64,000 bases of DNA. It comes from Symsagittifera roscoffensis (taxonomy: Eukaryota > Xenacoelomorpha > Acoela > Convolutidae). Below are positions 22,501-35,487 of this stretch, piece by piece. A model generated the notes under the pieces. The model did not search any database. It saw nothing but the letters and a program-made list of their open reading frames with translations, and had not been told where the DNA came from. Within the stretch, counting starts at the first letter, position 1. Every line of letters begins with the position of its first letter. The DNA is taken from NCBI RefSeq assembly GCF_963678635.1, contig NC_087070.1, positions 11,256,539 to 11,320,538 of the forward strand. The letters run 5' to 3'. The translations under genes and the position numbers were made by a program.

Positions 22501-24424
22501 AGAAGGTCTGTGTTTTCATTAATTGTTGTATTATTAAATTTTCGAAAATATCGGAGAGTGTTTTATTTCCTAAAATTGTGGTATCTGCATTTACGGGTTT
22601 AGTTTTATATTTGTGCCATGATTTTAGTTGTCTAATTACTGGGTCAAGATTTTGATTTTGCTTCAAGGTATTAATTGTAATTTTATCTGTTGGGGAGAGA
22701 AAAATGTTTTCAATTTCTAATTGAGATAAAGGAATTGTGTCAAGTGGGTCATGGAGGTCAAAAACTTGATTTATTGTGTATTTTGAATCGTTTGTTTGTG
22801 GTCCTGATAAATTTATTTTATCAGTTAAATTTTCTTTTTCAATTAACGGAAAAAGGTCTTTTTTATGCGAGTGTTGTTTTATTCTTTTTTGCTGGGTGTT
22901 ATTTTTTATCCATTGTGAGTATGGAATTGGTTTGAAAGTTGATGTTCCAAGTAGATCAACTTCGTAGTGGTTATTTTGGCAATCTAAGTAAGGTGGGAAG
23001 TGTTGTGGGTTATTTATCTGTGATTGTTCAACGTCGGTTTTTACTGCATATTTGCATTCTAGTCGGGGTGATGTTTCGTTTTCTGCAAGGTAAAACTTTA
23101 TATTTTTGGGTATTTCAACTGTAGTTTTACGTGTAAGTAATTCAGGTGGTGTATTTCGACTTGGGTGATTTGGGTTTGACTTTTGTGTAAAGAGAAAAAT
23201 GATTGGTTTGTGATCTGTGAATAGAACTGTTGGATATTTTGATCCAAGTATCAGAAATTCATATTCTGTAAGTGTATAAATTATAGCTGTACATTCTCTC
23301 ATTAAAGTTGAGAGTCGTAGCTCTGCTTGAGTAAAAAATCGGGAATTTGCTGATATAAGGTTCATTTTATTTGTACCATTGTGTGATTGTAATAATGCTG
23401 CGCCGATGCCAAAATTTGAAGCATCGCACATTGCATAGAATGGTTGATTTGGATCTGGATTTTGTTGTCTGAGGATATTATAGAATGGTTTTAAATATAA
23501 TTGCATTTTATAAACGTATTTGCTTAAAAAATTTAACATTCCAAGGAATTCTTGGATTTTCTTTTTGTTTGTTGGTGGTTGAAAATTTTGAATAGCATCA
23601 ATGCGTGATTTTAAGGGAGTTATTGTCTTTCTTTCTATATTATGTCCTAAAAATTTAACTCGTGTTAAAAAGAAGTGTGACTTGTCGGGGGCGGCCTTCA
23701 GATTTTCGTTCTGAAGTATTTTGAGATAGTGTTCTAAAACTGTAAACATTTCTTCTTTTGTCTGTGATTGCATAAAAACATCGTCTAAATAGGTGATTGC
23801 GTTTTTCTTAAGTATTAGTGGTCTAAAAATTTTACTCATAAAAGCTGAAAATGCTGCTGGTCCTATGGATATTCCATAGAATAGGCGGTTGAATTCATAT
23901 TGTTGATTTCCAATAACAAATTGTGTTAAGCGTCGCAATTGTTCATCTAGTGGCATTTGATTGTATGCACTATTCATATCTGCGGTTGTAAAGTATTTTC
24001 CGTTTATTTTGGTTAAAATAACTTGTATTGGTTCAATAGGCCAATTGCATTTTGATTCGTCTATTAGTGAATTAAGATATCTAGCGTCTAGAACTATTTT
24101 TAATGATTCTCCTTTTGCTAGGATGATAACAGGGTTGATCAATGTGTTACCCTATGGTTGTTCTTCTTTGTTTACCGGTGAGATAATTTTGTATTGCTCT
24201 AAAATATCGAGTAATCTGTTCACTTTATCGTGTAAATGAATTGGTACTTTACTTGCTCTTTGTTTTTTGAAAACTGCGTCAGGTTTTAATGGGAGATGTA
24301 GTGATGAACTAATTTTGTCAACATCAAATTTGGATGTTGCATAGACTGATGAATATTTTATTAGCTGTTTGGCTAACTTATCAAATTCGTCTTGTGTTAT
24401 TTGTGAATGTTGAAAGTTAAACAT
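22499..24424 (-). pseudogene. pol: Reverse transcriptase-RNase H, copy B
   Basis: A 547-codon open frame (24142-22499) keeps the palm motifs FTTADMNSAYNQMP, GISIGPAAFSAFM and YLDDVFMQS, followed by RNase H residues in CDASNFGIGAALLQ, MRECTAIIYTL and FTDHKPI. Two in-frame deletions relative to A and C remove a connection segment (around 23460) and the last RNase H block (around 23160), including the DTLSRN-type motif. A stop separates it from the upstream piece (24424-24152). It looks intact at first sight but would lack RNase H residues. Confidence 0.9.
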
Positions 24425-24499
24425 TGTTAAAAATTTCTGTTGATCCTCTGTATAGTTATTTATGTTGAATGTAGGTTTGAAATATGGGGTTTTTGTGAA

Positions 24500-25639
24500 T
24501 TAATCTGTATTTCTTTTTTCATTACTTATTATATTATTTATGGATAGCTCTTCGTTAAGAATTGTGGATTGACAAATATCTAATAATTGGAGTATATTAT
24601 TTACGCGGTATGCTTTTTCATGTATTGGTGATATTGTAGCGTTGGTTTCGCAATATCCTAAAAGTCCTAAGGGTAATGTTACTTGATACGGTGTATTGTT
24701 GTATACATGTAACGAAATGATATCTGAATTCGTATTTTTCAAATATTTTATGGATGAAATTGTGATTTTGAAAAACTTATGGATAGGTTTGAATTCAACG
24801 TCTGACATATAGAGTTGTTGTTTATTTTGATTTTTATCATATTGGTGAACTTGTTTTATTGAAAAATTATATATGTTTCCTGATAGTGGTTTCAGGTGTT
24901 TTCGTTGTTGGTTATAAATTGGATAAAATTTTGAAAAGAATGGTGGTTGTTTATTTAATCTTTGAAAAAATGTTAAGGCTGTATTTTTTGTTTTTGTGTA
25001 CTTATCTTTGATTAGTATTTTACTATTCAAGATGTTGATTGTTGGTATATATTTAGAGATAAATGGTATTCCAATGATATTGTGTTTAATATCAGTGATA
25101 TGAAATATTTGTTTAAATGGTTTGTTTAAAATTTTATTTTGCTCCATTGTTCTTGTGGGGAGAAAAAATAATTGAACTTTTCCATAGTTTACTAATGTTG
25201 ATCCTTGTGCTGTTGCTAGTTTACTGGAGGTTGCAAGAGGCGTTAATTTTGGGTGTAATGTTTTGATTTCATTCCATGTGGGAATGTTAATTATGTTTGA
25301 TTCTGCTCCTGAATCAATTAAAAAATCAATTTCAAGATCTGGTGGTTGAATTTCTTTGTTTCTTGGACTTTCTATAAGAAATGGTATTGTCCAAATTTTT
25401 TCTTTGGGTTGTTTTTTTTGTACGTTTTGGTAGATGTGATTTGTATTCAAGCATTTTGTTTTGTCATTTTCATTGGTTTTATTTACAGTGTCGATTTCGT
25501 TAGCTTCTTGTGCCGTTTGTGTAGTATGGATAGGTTCAATATAATAATTGTGAAGGAGTTCTAATTGATTTTCATATATATGTGACGAAAAAGGTTGTTC
25601 ATATATAATAGGTTCGTAGTCGTTTTCGACTGCTATCAT
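24500..25639 (-). pseudogene. pro: Protease and N-terminal RT region, copy B
   Basis: Open for 379 codons. DFLIDSGAESNII carries the catalytic Asp-Ser-Gly (plus-strand position about 25305). It is followed by the flap-like IGIPFISKYIPTINIL region and a ~200-residue segment ahead of the RT palm. The upstream acidic section (SDTESDTENT-like) connects to the Asn/Arg-rich linker. Stop at 24500. Confidence 0.82.
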
Positions 25640-28600
25640 ATTTATGGAGAGAGTGTTTTCTGTATCACTTTCTGTGTCTGATGATCCACAGTTTATTTGA
25701 TTTAGTTGTAGTTCGTTATTTCCTGTGTCGTCAAAACCTTGGGGGTCTGATGTTGTTTCTTCATTTGATTGTTATTGATTAATATGTCTTTGATGTTTGG
25801 GTGTACTACTTCTGTGGCGATGTTTAGAATTTTTATGGATGGTTATTTTTTCTATGTGGTGATTGAGAATAATTTCTATATCGATTATTATAACTTGAAT
25901 GTCGATTTTGTGAATTGTTTCGTGATCTGTTTTGATAATTATCGTTTGATCTGTGATAGTTTGATCTGTTATATGAGTTATTTCTTGATCGGTTGTTCGG
26001 GTAATTCTGATTTCGGTTGTTCGAATAACTTCTATTTCGATTATTTGAATAGTTTCTATTTCTATTATATGATGAGTTTCGTGATTGATTGTTTGGATAG
26101 TATTTATTTCTTGTGTTTGATTGAGAATTAGATCTAGAAACAAATTGTGTTGTATTTGAATTTGATCTGGAGTAGTTATTTCGACTATTTGGTCGATTGT
26201 AATGATTTTGTGAAGAATTTTGTGTATTTCTTCGTTCTGGTGATCTTCCTCTATAACTTGAGTTTTATGGTGATTGATTTCTCGTGTAATTGGTATTGTT
26301 CGGAAGTGGTTTTCCTGAACTGTTGTTGCTGTATACATTTTTGTTTGGTAGATTTTGATCTTTCTTCATGTATTGATAGAATGATTTATTTGGTTCTTTA
26401 TATTTTTGAGGTTTGTTTTGGTTATCCTGTTGTTTTTGTCTACATTCAGAAATACTATGTCCGTATCGTCGGCAAAAATTACACCATTTTGTGAAAGATG
26501 GTTTGCCTTTAAAGTTTGGATGTTTTTCATAAATATTTAGTATTTCAGTGATTTTTTCAACGAGGTCTGTATCTGATTCCTGTATGTTATTGATATTTGT
26601 GGTATTTGTTTCAATTCGATTAACATATTGTAACTTCAGATTTTCTGTTTCTTCAAGTTTCATTGTGATTTCCGCTTGCTCTAGTTTGTCTACTAGTTTT
26701 CGAAAATCTAAATCGGGTTCTCGAATTGAGGAAGGATGAGATGCTTTTTTTTATTGCTATTTTCCTTAATTGAGGTGTTAAGGTCATCATTAAAATTTCT
26801 GTCATCTTTGTGTTTTTGTAGTCATGTGTATTTAATGAATATGTTTTTCGAACTAGTGTTTCGATACGTACTGCTAATTGTTTGATGGTTTCATTTGGTA
26901 ATCTACGAATTTCACTACATAAAACTCTTTGGTGTTGTTTATTTCTTTCGGAGTCAAACATTTTTGAAAATTCTTGTGTAAATCTTTTCCAATTTGATTT
27001 TATTTCTATTGGCAAAACTGAAAACCATTTTTGGGCTGCGCCATCTAAGGTTGTTTGTATCAACGCTGTGCGTCAATGTATCCAATTTTGATGTAGTGGT
27101 GTATTAATTGGTTCAGGTCCTATATTTAAAATTAAATTTGCTGTTACTGCAATTAAATAATCTTCTACAGAATATTCAGGGTCTGTTCCTGTGAATACCA
27201 ATAATGGTTTGTTTGATGTTATTGATGATCCACCCATAAGGTATGGATTCATTGTCATTTGTAGTGATTCTGCGGCATTTGGCATTTGTGAAAAATTTGA
27301 AAGTTGATTTTTTGTTATTTCGTGTTGTTGAAGGTAATATGGGAGTGGTATTTCATTTTGCATTTGAGTTGGTTGATACGAGTGTGTGATCATTGGGTTT
27401 TGTGGCTTAATTGGTTGAAAAGATTGTGTATTAGTTGGGTTTTGCATTTGTATTGGTTGTTGATTTTGTGTATCTGTTGGATGTGGAGAAAAAATTCTAA
27501 GATATGTATGTAGTTTTTGTACTCCTTGTCCGCGATATTCTTGAGTATATGGTGCAAAAATATCTGGTTGTAAATAATCATCATCGGAGGATAAATAATC
27601 CGTATAATGAGGTGCTTGCTTTTTATTTTTATTTTGTTGAAAGAATGGGTAATTTTCACTACGATCCTGTGGAGGATGTGAGTCAGTTTGAAAATTTACT
27701 GAGTTGGTTGTTGCCATTGGGTTATCCCAATAGTGAGATCTTATCTGATTATTATTTTTTTTTCGTGGGGGATAGTTTGTTTTTGATGAATGTGCGTAAT
27801 TATAATTGTGTTCTGCAAAAGTGTTTCTTGTGAACGTTCTTCGTGTTTTTGACGGTACTGTCATAGGTCTATATGTTTGATAATCCATTTGTGAATATTT
27901 TGGAGCCACCGAAGGTTTAACGGTTGATTGTAAGGTTACTTGTGCTACTGAAGTGTTTGTATTTTTTGGTGTTGTTAAATTTGGACGTATCGGTGAAATA
28001 CTTTGTTGTGTAGTTGTTGTTGTTTGGACGATTTCTTCATTTATGAAGTGTGATGGCGTTTGAATATCTAGTTGTGTAAGATTCCTAGTTCCATTAAGGT
28101 TTTCATTGTGTATGACGGTTGAATTTAAACTGTTATTTCGCGTATCAGGTGAAAATGTATTGTAGTTTAATGGTGTTGCATCAATGGTTAAAGGTACTAC
28201 TCTTACATAATCTCTTGTATAAAATATTGTACTTATTGCTTGACTTGAGATTGATTGTGGGATATTTATGAATGCATGATGAGACCATTCGGGGTCCCAA
28301 ACGTAGTCTGATTGTTCTGTGACGGCGGTATCATCGTTTGAATTTTGAGGTCTGAAATTTTTTCTTGCTTGTGAAATTAAATCTATATTATGTGTGAAAT
28401 AATCTATTGTAAACCATGCCAAAATTTTTTGTAAGTCATGTTTTGTATGTTGTGAAACTTCGTCTTTAGTGAAATTTTCTTTAATTATATGTAGGAAAGT
28501 TGAAAATAGTGTGATTTTATGTCGTACCCTTATATGTTTGGATGTCTCTGTCGGTGAGACATTTGGGATTGGGATTTCATTTTCTAATATTGAAATATAA

Positions 28601-29013
28601 CTATATATTATTGCAAAAACTTCATTAGTAAATATGGAGTTTGCTCTTTGTGAGTTATGATATTGTATGCTTTTTATATATTTTAAGAATACTTTTGAAA
28701 ATTCTAAGTCAAGATCGTCTGTTTGAATTACATATTTGCGGTGATTCGGGTTTGGTGTACTGAATTCTATGGTGTAGATTCCGTATTGTTGTGTTAAATT
28801 ACATATATCTTTCAGGTAATGATCAATAATTTGTCTTTTGATTTTTACATCTGGGAACTCTGCTTTACATGGGCTAATTCCGGGTTCAAACAAATTTAGG
28901 AGTAAGTTCTTGCAAAGATCGTGTTGTCCTCTATTATCGGGTGCATCTACGAGGAAGGGGTAGATATCGTCGTCATCTGGACTATCTTCACTTGGAGTGT
29001 GTGTTTGGCTCAT
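25640..29013 (-). pseudogene. gag: gag and Asn/Arg-rich linker, copy B
   Basis: The only copy showing the gag start in this window. ATG at 29013 (MSQTHTPSEDSPDDDD) opens 646 codons to a TGA at 27073 that replaces an Arg codon. The N-terminal ~220 residues look helical and matrix-like; a Pro/Gln/Asn-rich section follows, then the capsid region with AAQKWFSVLP (around 27030). A change in an A-run near 26750 shifts the frame. The CCHC knuckle CNFCRRYGHSISEC lies at 26442-26483. After it the frame runs directly into the linker (NKSFYQYMKKDQNLPN), showing that gag and pol shared one frame. Confidence 0.85.
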
Positions 29014-29455
29014 TTTTTCGTTTCATGACTGTTAATAAGTAACTATCGATGTGTCTAATTGGTTGATTCCAATTATACAAGTGTACTGGTTTGTGTTTAT
29101 ATTGCTTTTTTATTCTTCTTTTTCCTCTTTTTGATGAATTTGAAGTTGTTTCTGAGTCGGAAAAATATAATTGATCGTGAATGGGTTAATTTATATCAAT
29201 TGATTCTTTTAATTTATAAAGTTCATCTAAATTGCTGGCTTCTGATTCTGAAAATGCGTTTCTATTTTTTGAAAATCTTTTTCGTGTGATTTGTCTATGT
29301 TTGTTTATTATTTTTCTTTTTATTGTTAGTCGTTTTATTCTAATATATCCAACTGTTTGTGTATGAGGTGTGATTACAAGATCGTATTTTTTGTTATCTA
29401 TTTCACAGTTGTGTAAAACAATTGTTTGTTTATTTCCTAGATTTTTAAATGACAT
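28988..29455 (-). pseudogene. ORF0, basic protein overlapping the gag start
   Basis: The frame from ATG 29455 is 155 codons long with one in-frame TAA at 29186-29188 (codon 90), and ends at TGA 28988-28990, overlapping the gag ATG (29013) by about 25 bases in another frame. The protein is very basic: IKRLTIKRKIINKHR and, after the stop, KRGKRRIKKQYKHK, next to an acidic/Ser patch SDSETTSNSS. Such arginine/lysine clusters resemble nuclear-localisation or RNA-binding motifs of regulatory proteins. Only one copy is visible, so conservation cannot be judged. Function unknown. Confidence 0.45.
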
Positions 29456-30350
29456 AAGGTTTAGGATGAGGGATGCAAAAAGTTGTTAGATGATTTCTAC
29501 TTTCTTAAACTGTTAGTCCTCACGATTTTTTTGGTTAGCTTAACCTGGGTCTATTTGTTCAGGGTTGGAGAAAAAAGTATATCGATTCCGAAGAATGATT
29601 TTTTACTTTCTCGTGGCTAATATAAGCTAAGGTGTTAACTTACTTAATCTTACTTAGGGGTAGTGATTGTGTTCAAGGGTTGGAGAATAGTAAATCGATC
29701 CACAAGGTTCAGGTATAATTAGAACGCAAGTAGTTCGTTAGATACTATTTTAAACTTACTAAGTCTAAGATTTATCCTGGGTCTGGTAAGAGGAGGGTTC
29801 AAGTGAAGGATGAATAACCGAAGTTCTTCACTGTTTATCCTAATTTGAATGATTAGTTTTGTTCAAAAATTTCTATTAGTCTTAGGTTTTTTTGAAAGGG
29901 TTGGATAGTGAATAGACGTTTGAGGTCGTTAGACACTTGCTAAGTGGGTGGGGGAGAACAAAATTGTTTTTTTTTATCCAAGGATAGGCCTTGATGATCA
30001 AGTTTTAAATTTAGTGAAATAGAAAATTAATTAAGATCCAAGGATAAGCCTTGATGATCTGATTTTAAAATTAAGTGAATTTAAGTTTAAAATGGTTTAA
30101 ATTTGTTTAAGAAAAAGATTTAGTGTTTTAATGATATTAGTGAGCTTATGATTGCTGTTATGTTTAGGTGATGAAGCTGGGACAACTGATGATTTTATGA
30201 TTACTAACAATTTATTGTCATGCTACTAATTTTTGTTTTGATTTTCAATAAATATTTTCCAAACATGTTTTATATAATACTGCAGAATTTAGGAAAACGA
30301 TCTGAGATCTTTTTATCAATCGTTATTGTATATTAATAATTTTGTTTAGC
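29456..30350 (-). other. 5' leader region of copy B
   Basis: About 0.9 kb with no gene. It holds three dispersed near-repeats containing GGGTTGGA (about 29561, 29676, 29898), two of them near ATCGAT-like sequence, plus the 60-bp tandem repeat at 29976-30095. A long repeat-rich leader could serve packaging or translation, but that is only a guess. No sequence matching the 3' terminal region (9161-11180) is present, so the 5' LTR is missing or unrecognised. Confidence 0.55.
29976..30095. repeat. 60-bp tandem duplication in the leader
   Basis: Two units, at 29976-30035 and 30036-30095, both beginning ATCCAAGGATA(G/A)GCCTTGATGATC, with a diverged second half. Confidence 0.8.
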
Positions 30351-30692
30351 GCCTGAAATGATCATGAAGATTGACTTCAAGATTTTATGTTTGCAAATGA
30401 AAATCTAAATTCATTGCTAATAAAATTCTAAATATAAAAGTTTGTGTTGGCTTTTGCCGTACTATCATATAACTATATGGTAAGTTTCTACTTTGTCGTA
30501 TGTCGTCTCTGGTTCGAGGTCTTCTTACGAATCCGGGTAGTTCTGTTATCGTTCGGAATATTGGCTCTGATCTATTGAGTCGTAGAGACATTTCGATTAA
30601 ATTATCGTCGTATAACATTTTGAAAAGGTTTTGTCTAAATTCTAATCTATTTTTGGTTAATTCTAAGCTATTAAGGTCTTGTTCGAGACTTA
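30351..30692. repeat. ~340-bp direct repeat, copy 2 (partner at 8808-9150)
   Basis: Begins with the same CGCCTGAAATGATCATGAAG as the first copy and matches up to GAGACTTATG. Past 30692 it continues into GTTCGAGCATTTTGAACG-type sequence that is absent at the left copy. A minus-strand frame of 139 codons (30804-30385) is open here but interrupted in the partner, so it is not supported as a gene. Confidence 0.75.
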
Positions 30693-31959
30693 TGTTCGAG
30701 CATTTTGAACGTTTTTCGAACAGTTTTTGAACATATTCAAATGTTTTCTTAAGTGTCGAGAAAAATTGGTTTAAAAATTTGAGATTTATTCTAATTTTGA
30801 GCAAGTAACTCGAACGAGTAACGCACGAAAATGGACTTTCAATCTAAGTAAATTTAAATTTACTTTCAAAATATATAGATTTTGGATGCTCCGATTACCC
30901 TTTCCTTGGCAGTAACTTTCTGTAAAAAGGTGAAAACATCATTGTGCAGTATGAAATTTAAAAAATGAAATTAAAAATTTTTTTACAGATTATATTGTGG
31001 TCTGTTATTTATAATTTGAAGCCAATTGTTGTCAATTATGCCTTTTTCACTAACTTTCAACTCCTTTCAACTCAAAAACAGCGCTGAAGTGAACACTTTT
31101 TGCAGCTTTTTTGTAATTAAACACCGGATCATTCTTTGCTATACTGGCACAGCAGCCGGTGTCCTTGTTCACAATATAAGTTTACTCGTCTCGTAAACAA
31201 AATTTTGATTATTTTAAGTCTCTTAGTTTTTGTTTCTGTCAGAGAATGACGACTTCGAGTTGTGATAGTTTTGCGATGTCGTCATGTCTTCAGAAAGAAC
31301 AAATACACAATAAAAGTGTTTTAAAATTTTTCTTAAACGAGCTTAGGCACGGTTTTTGATAGTTCGTTTCTATAAGCTCGTTTTTTGATAACTGAGATTT
31401 GAGAATAAATACATATATGCAAAAATTGCAATTATATGACATCACTAATTTATATGATTTTTCAGTTTCGCATTTCTCTGATTGATTCAAAGAGGTCACG
31501 TATATTCTTCACTAATACCAACTGAAATACAGGTATGTCTTTTGCCATGTGTTTAGACAATGTTGCACGGACAAAAAAAAACATTTGATTTGTCTTTTTG
31601 TTAATTGGCAACCTTTTTGATTTTTCCCGCAAACAAATTTACTATGATAAGAGATTTGAAAAAGAGTTTATCCGAATTTCAATCATTCTAGACGGCAAAA
31701 CTTGCTGTTTCTGATCGGTAAGGGACTCTATCGACGCTTAGCTTTCATCGTGTTTGAGCAATTATAAGGCACTGCATTCGAAAAATTGGAGCTGATAGTT
31801 TTTAATTAGGCTACCCATTTTCTGCAACTAGTGGGGAAAGGGGGAGAGGGAAGGGCTATTATGGATACACTAAGAATATTATTTTTATTGCGTGCACTTA
31901 TAATTTATAATCGTACAATTTTTTTAGTTTCTTTTTGACGACATATATTCAAAAATTTC
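30693..31959. other. Non-element DNA, no gene recognised
   Basis: AT-rich sequence with short ORFs only and no recognisable protein, RNA gene or terminal repeats. Confidence 0.55.
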
Positions 31960-34900
31960 CACCCCTCAGGGATTCGACCCCTGCCGACCCAAAGGGTGCC
32001 CCTTCGTACTATTTTGGGATATTAGTTTTTAGTTAATGACCCAAAAGTTTTTCTAAAGGCGCCTTAGGTGCATAAAAATGCCTTTTGTGACCTGTTTTTT
32101 CAAAACTCTGCTTGCGGCGCAGAAAATTTGACCAAAACAGGATCTTTTTTATGCGGTGGGAAAATCAACTTGGTCCATTTACAAAAAAGTAGACAAAATT
32201 TTTGAAAATTTTTTGAAAATCCGCCACCCCCTCGAGAAAATCCTAGATCAGCCCCTGGATACATATATGACTTAGTTTTTTTTAATGGCTAATTTTCGTA
32301 ACTCAGAGCGGTTTCTGAAGAAGTTTAGGAGTTTTATCATAAAAACAAAACATAACCAGGCCAAACTGTGCACTGGATAGGATCACAATTTTGTGTCTGT
32401 ATGTTCCTGGATTCCAGAGACAAGTCTTTAAACATGTTGAAATTTTGTCGGAACGATCAAAGGAAAGTAAAGAACAATAGAAGAACAAAGGGAGCGTCCT
32501 TGCTGCAGAATCCGCTTACAATGCACGACATACACAGTTTGGCCTCGTAATGAAAGGCCTGGTTTTAAAAAAAGGCCTCTAAGTGTGAAACGAATACAAC
32601 TAAATTTTGTATAGAAACTTTATCTTTAGGGAAATTTTCTACACAGAGGCAAAGCGGAGCCAGAGCTTCGCAACACTTGCGATACGCCCAAACAATGTGT
32701 TTCAAGAAATAAAAAAGAAAATCGATGGCTTTTTTTTCATAAAAATTAGGTTAAAAAACATGAAATAATAAAATGAATAAATTGTATAACCGACCGGCAC
32801 CAAAGGCATAATTTCTGGTTGAACACTTATTGAGGCGACAAAAAGTTCTTGTCGTAATGAAATTGTGAGCTACACATTTGTTAGAAGGCTTACAGAATGT
32901 TGTACTTTTGCGGGATGGAATATGTTGCGGGATGAAGTTTAAAAACTTAAAAAATGGTCTCAACTCATACTCTTAGGGTTTCTTGTGGAAAAAATTGAAA
33001 GTCTCTTTTGTAATTGAGATCCTACTTTGAGTTCCGGTAATTGAACTCAATATCAGATTTTGCATTGTAAATTTCAAGAAGTTTAAAAAATTCCTAATCT
33101 ATGAAATTTTCGGAAAAAGAATGTTCCTAAACCTTTCCCAGTTTTCGTCAAGAAATAGGGTGCAACAATTTATATTGTTAAGGTTTTTACAACAAATTCT
33201 TTCAAATGAGCGAAGAATTTGTGAAACGGAAAAGCTTCCAAAAAGAATTAACATTTTTATTTTTTTCATTTTTCCCAAGTCATTACAGGTTTTTTGACGA
33301 CAAATAAGACATAACTGCTTCTACAGAGAAAAGTCCCACGAAATAAATTAATTTTTAAAAAGAGCGCGCGCCTTAAAAAAATCAATTTTTTCAATTCAAA
33401 AAATTCCAAAAAGCTCAAAAACGGCGTTTCTGACATTTCTTTTGATAAATTGCCTAAAGCCCTTAAAATTTTGTCAAAATGAGTCTTTGTAGCGCTTTTA
33501 TTACATTTCTTATTGCTCAATTGTGGTTTTACTGACCTAACCGCGAGATTACAAAATTTCTGGAACCTTCTATCCTTTAGAAAGTTATGGATCCACGTTT
33601 GTATTCAGGGTTTTTAGTCAGGCTACATTGGCACCTTGAGTAAACTATTTTGACGCTGTCAAAAAAAAAACTTTTATCTGGATGATCAAATTTTTAAATT
33701 AAGGTCAATTTCAACGAAAAAAAAACCTTTACTCTACTTCAATATACCTTGCACCATGTCACGCTGGATTTGAGTTGAATACGGTCCCCCTTCAAGGTTT
33801 CGAGCCCCTCGCTCGCCAAGGATAGGGTCCCCCCTTGATTTTTTGACATCCATTTTTGGCTTCAACCCTAAAATTTTCCGAAGGTGCCTTGGCGGCTATT
33901 ATAAACAAATTTTTGGATGAGCGTGCGCCTAAAAATTGCTATTTTTGTGATATAAAAATGTTAAAAAAATCTCAAAAACGGCATTTTTAAGAAGAGTGCC
34001 TAGGGCGCAAAAAATTTTGTCAAAATGAGTCTTTGTAGCGCTTATTACATTTAATTTGGCACAACTTTAACTATACCGAGCTAACCGCAAGATTACGAAC
34101 TTTCTGGAGCCTTCCATCCTATAGCAACTTATGTTTCCGCGTTTGTAGTCATAGTTTTTAGTCAAGTTAAATTGGCACCTTGAGTGAAATAACTTGACGC
34201 TGTCAGTAAAAAAAAAATTTCTGGTAGATCAAACTTATAAATTATGGTCAGTTTGAACGGAAAAATCTTAACTCAAATAGCAAGCTTTTGTTCCGCGTTT
34301 GTAGTCAAGGTTTTTATTTGGGAAAATTGGCACCTTGATTAAGTTATCTTGACGCTATCAGTAAAATTTTTTCTCTGGCTGATCAAATTTGTAAATTATG
34401 ATCAGTTTGAACGGAAAAAACCATAACTCTACTCCAAAATACTTTGCAGCATCTCACGCTGGATTTGAGTTTAATAATCTCCCCCTTCAAGGATTCGACC
34501 CCCTCGGTCGCCAACCATAGGGTCCTCATATGGTTTTATTTTATAAACCCTAAAATTTTCTTAAAGTGCCATGGACGTTTATGTAAATTAACTTTTAAGA
34601 GGAGCTCGCGCTTAAAAAAGGCGTTTTTTAAAATGCATTGAGTCACCCCCCTTCAAGGATCGCCATATGGTACTCCCTTATGTTTTTTTTGACATATTTT
34701 TTTTGGCAAAAACCCTAAAATTTTTCTAAAGGTGCCCTGGGCGCCAATATAAACTAATTTCTAAGGGCGTAAAAAAAGGTTTCTTTTTAATAAACAGTTT
34801 TCCAAAAATCTCCAAATTGGCGTTTTTGACTTAACTTTTTTAAAAAAAAATTGCTGTCGGCGCTGAAATTTTTCTCAAAACAGTCTTTATAGTTTTCTTT

Positions 34901-35320
34901 GAACGCTCGGAATGTCAATTTGGTCCATTTAATTCAAAGTTTTCTGGGTTAGTCTGGGACCTAAACTTTTATAGCTCAGAAGCGACAGGGATCTACCTAA
35001 TGGAAACCAAATTTGGGAGGGGATGCCAGATCAAATTATCTGCAGCGCTTTTATTACATTTACTTTTACACAATTTGAATTATACTGACCATACTGATCA
35101 CAAACTTTCTGGATTATTCAAGCCTATAGCGTTCCGCGTTTGTAGCCAGGGTTTTAGTCAGGCTAAATTGGCACTTTTAGTAAGTTATCTTGACGCTGTT
35201 AGCAAAAATTTATCATCTGGTTGATCGAATTCTTAAAGTATTGTCAGTTTGAACGAAAAAAACCTTAAATCTACTCCAATTACCTTACGTCATCTTACGC
35301 TGGATTTGATTTTCAGTTCT
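31960..35320. repeat. Degenerate tandem/dispersed host repeat family
   Basis: Several diverged units share ordered landmarks: GTCAAAATGAGTCTTTGTAG at 33474 and 34019 (weaker at 34870), a CGTTTGTAG-type block followed by AAATTGGCACCTTGA near 33597, 34140, 34295 and 35130, CACGCTGGATTTGAGTT near 33760, 34455 and 35295, and a CCCCCTTCAAGG...TTCGACCCC block. A related fragment occurs at about 49400-49484 next to copy C. Unit length is roughly 0.5-0.8 kb. It looks like an old noncoding satellite or a dead element family. The odd short segment 32640-32690 recurs near 45415. Confidence 0.7.
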
Positions 35321-35487
35321 GCCTAATATGAATTGCTTAAGCCCTGAAACAGAATAGGGAGCTGGATAATCCCGGAAAAACAGATAACTAATTTACCAAA
35401 TATTATCGCCGGAGTCATGTCAGTCGTTAAGCAGTTCGATAATTTTTGAAAATGATCTTACCGAAATCTTGACCAGTTACTCTCTAA

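Larger units (their letters stand above)
9161..30350 (-). mobile_element. Copy B of the retroelement, with internal tandem duplication
   Basis: On the - strand, from right to left: a ~0.9 kb leader, ORF0, gag, protease, RT-RNase H, integrase, ORF-a, ORF-b, ORF-P and env start (second copies of these at lower coordinates because of a ~3.2 kb duplication), the full env and tail region, and a ~2 kb terminal region ending at 9161. Copies B and C share homology starting at the same base (TGAGTTAGGA at 9161 and 49485) with unrelated flanks, which fixes the 3' end. The right boundary near 30350 is where the direct repeat begins. Confidence 0.85.

Noticed and set aside
29461..30350. CRISPR-like or regular repeat array in the leader
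   Set aside because: Repeats are few, diverged, unevenly spaced, and the context is eukaryotic.
30385..30804. 139-codon minus-strand frame over the 340-bp repeat
   Set aside because: The partner repeat carries a stop and several amino-acid-changing differences, and I see no family resemblance.
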